Assembly: GCF_009687885.1 (NCBI RefSeq)
Contig: NZ_BLAF01000041.1
Coordinates: 1-64,000 of the forward strand
DNA from: Acrocarpospora pleiomorpha
GTDB lineage: Bacteria; Actinomycetota; Actinomycetes; Streptosporangiales; Streptosporangiaceae
Length of the DNA stretch: 64,000 nt
Reading direction: 5' to 3'
Under the pieces are notes generated by a model. It saw only the letters and a program-made list of their open reading frames with translations, was not told the origin of the DNA and ran no database searches. A program made the translations under genes and the position numbers. Positions 62,905-64,000 of the stretch are shown here, in pieces. Within the stretch, counting starts at the first letter, position 1; every line of letters begins with the position of its first letter.

Positions 62905-64000
62905 CTACCGTGCGGTGCAGGTGAGGGTGGGGATCGCGTTCGTCGCGCCGGATGTCGCGAGGAAGCCGAACGTGGTGGTCGCGTTGGACGCGAGTGAGCC
63001 GTTGTAGTCGACGTTGGCCGCGGTCACCTGGGAGCCGTTGCTGGTCAAAGCGGTGCCCCAAGATTGCGTCACGGTTTGGCCGTTGGCGAAGGCCCATGTG
63101 GTCGTCCAGCCGCTGATCGCCGAGGTGCCGGCCTTCACGGTGACCTCTCCCTGGAACCCGCCCTGCCACTGACCGACGATCTTGTAGGTCGCCGTGCAGC
63201 TCTTGCCGGTCGGCGTCGGAGTCGGCGTGGGGGTCGGAGTCGGCGTGGGGGTCGGAGTCGGCGTGGGAGTCGGGGAGGGAGTCGGGGAGGGAGTCGGGGA
63301 GGGAGTCGGGGTCGGGGTCGGGGAGGGTGTGGTGGGGCCGATGGCGAGTTCGGCGTCGGTGAAGTTGCTGAAGGTCGGGTTGACGTCGGTCTCCCCGCCC
63401 CTGCCGTCGCAGTTGCGGTCGGGATTGAACATCAGGTACGTGCCCGAGCTGCAGGCGATCCACAGCTCGGCGTCGCCGCCGACCACGATGTTGCCGCTGA
63501 GGTTGGCGCCTCCCTGGATGAGGGCGTTGTCCTTCACGACGGCGTTGCCGCCTACCGTCGCGCCGCTGTTCACCCAGGCCAGGCCCTCGATCCGGGCATT
63601 GCCGTTGACCGTGCTGTTGCCGTACACGGCGGCACGTGGGCCTACGTACGCCGTGGCGGCGACGTTGGCGCGGTTGTCGACCCAGCCGCCGCCGTTGGAG
63701 TGCCAGCGGCCGCCGCCGGGAGCGGCCGGTTTGGTGTAGCCGGGCTCGAAGCCGGACGGCGCCGCGCCGTCGACGCGGAACGCGTACGGGTAGCGGTAGT
63801 TCTTCGGGTAACCGTCGAGGAAGGCCCAGTGGTGAACGGTTCCGGGGGTGGCCGTCACGACCAGGTAGACGTCCCTCTCGCCGGGCTGGGTCTGGAAGCT
63901 GATCGTGCTGTCGGCCGAGCTGGTCAGCGGGCCGTACCGGGGTACGCCGTTTCTGACGGCGACGAAGCCGTACGTCCATCCGGACTGGGCCGCCGTGTTG
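62905..64000 (-). CDS. Secreted protein with CBM2 and left-handed helix-type domain, N-terminus missing
   Basis: Partial: the frame runs open to the window end, so only the C-terminal about 364 residues are seen. A domain with FLDGYPKNYRYPYAFRVDGA is followed by hexapeptide-like repeats (AYVGPRAAVYGNSTVNGNAR, VNSGATVGGNAVV), which suggest a left-handed beta-helix. A long Pro-Thr/Ser linker follows (about 95 bp encoding TPTP repeats). The last domain is a family-2 carbohydrate-binding module (CTATYKIVGQWQGGFQGEV to TLTCTAR). It resembles Svx/AvrXca-type (DUF6055) proteins. Plausibly binds cellulose or chitin; enzymatic activity unseen. Confidence 0.8.
   Translation of the reverse strand, partial: NTAAQSGWTYGFVAVRNGVPRYGPLTSSADSTISFQTQPGERDVYLVVTATPGTVHHWAFLDGYPKNYRYPYAFRVDGAAPSGFEPGYTKPAAPGGGRWHSNGGGWVDNRANVAATAYVGPRAAVYGNSTVNGNARIEGLAWVNSGATVGGNAVVKDNALIQGGANLSGNIVVGGDAELWIACSSGTYLMFNPDRNCDGRGGETDVNPTFSNFTDAELAIGPTTPSPTPTPTPSPTPSPTPSPTPTPTPTPTPTPTPTPTPTPTGKSCTATYKIVGQWQGGFQGEVTVKAGTSAISGWTTTWAFANGQTVTQSWGTALTSNGSQVTAANVDYNGSLASNATTTFGFLATSGATNAIPTLTCTAR
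63212..63327. repeat. In-frame tandem repeat encoding the Pro-Thr/Ser linker
   Basis: Units of GTCGGAGTCGGCGTGGG and GTCGGGGAGGGA alternate many times, coding on the minus strand for PTPTPTP and PSPTPSP. Such linkers join carbohydrate-binding modules in secreted actinobacterial enzymes. Likely variable in length between strains. Confidence 0.85.

Overview
The window is high-GC actinobacterial DNA. Its gene order matches the conserved actinobacterial block that runs in Mycobacterium tuberculosis from fbiA/whiB2 through pmmA, sahH, mtrAB-lpqB, comF and hpf to secA1. The SARP regulator, a DasR-controlled PTS, F420 biosynthesis (cofD), and many GTG/TTG starts point to a filamentous actinomycete, most likely of the Streptosporangiales (Streptosporangium/Nonomuraea/Microbispora type). 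That placement is an inference from gene content and protein flavour, not from a marker gene. I saw no rRNA, tRNA or CRISPR array.

Region 1 (1-12.2 kb) is accessory. It holds a large AfsR/SARP-type regulator, three HAD phosphatases, a siderophore-interacting flavoprotein with a glycine-rich insertion, a small DUF6912-type protein, an NLR-like STAND ATPase with TPRs and a possible amyloid-signalling N-terminus, and a GH3 lipoprotein. Two genes here share an unusual AT-rich palindrome, GATATATC, upstream.

Region 2 (12.3-19 kb) is a compact sugar PTS island. On the minus strand a six-gene operon runs sugar-phosphate isomerase (SIS), EIIB, EIIA, HAD phosphatase, HPr and EI. Divergent from it is dasR followed by EIIC. 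A perfect 22-bp palindrome made of DasR-type half-sites sits between the two arms. A second dre-like site lies just before ptsH.

Region 3 (19-39.3 kb) is core: secA, an orphan NarL-type response regulator followed by a previously easy-to-miss small ORF, hpf, comF, lpqB-mtrB-mtrA, then a tightly overlapping membrane operon (GPDPase-type membrane protein, DUF4129, DUF4350, MoxR ATPase, DUF58) with SpoIIM-like and RDD neighbours. Region 4 (39.5-47.9 kb) holds a secreted LVIVD-repeat protein divergent from a DUF305 lipoprotein, an HxlR/F420-oxidoreductase pair, a CBS protein with an SLC13/NhaD-type transporter, a NarL two-component pair and a short-form SAH hydrolase paralogue.

Region 5 (48-62.3 kb) is core again: sahH, merR, a CDF transporter, a sugar isomerase, a Trm112-like protein and phosphomannomutase (manB), DUF3499, a metallopeptidase-fold protein, DUF5719, a large GT2 glycosyltransferase, whiB, a Q/Y/P-rich repetitive membrane protein and cofD. 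Region 6 (62.3-64 kb) is scrambled. A frameshifted IS5-type transposase remnant, two copies of a terminator, and a duplicated 3' end of a secreted CBM2 protein lie where fbiB/cofE would usually follow cofD. The CBM2 gene runs off the window.
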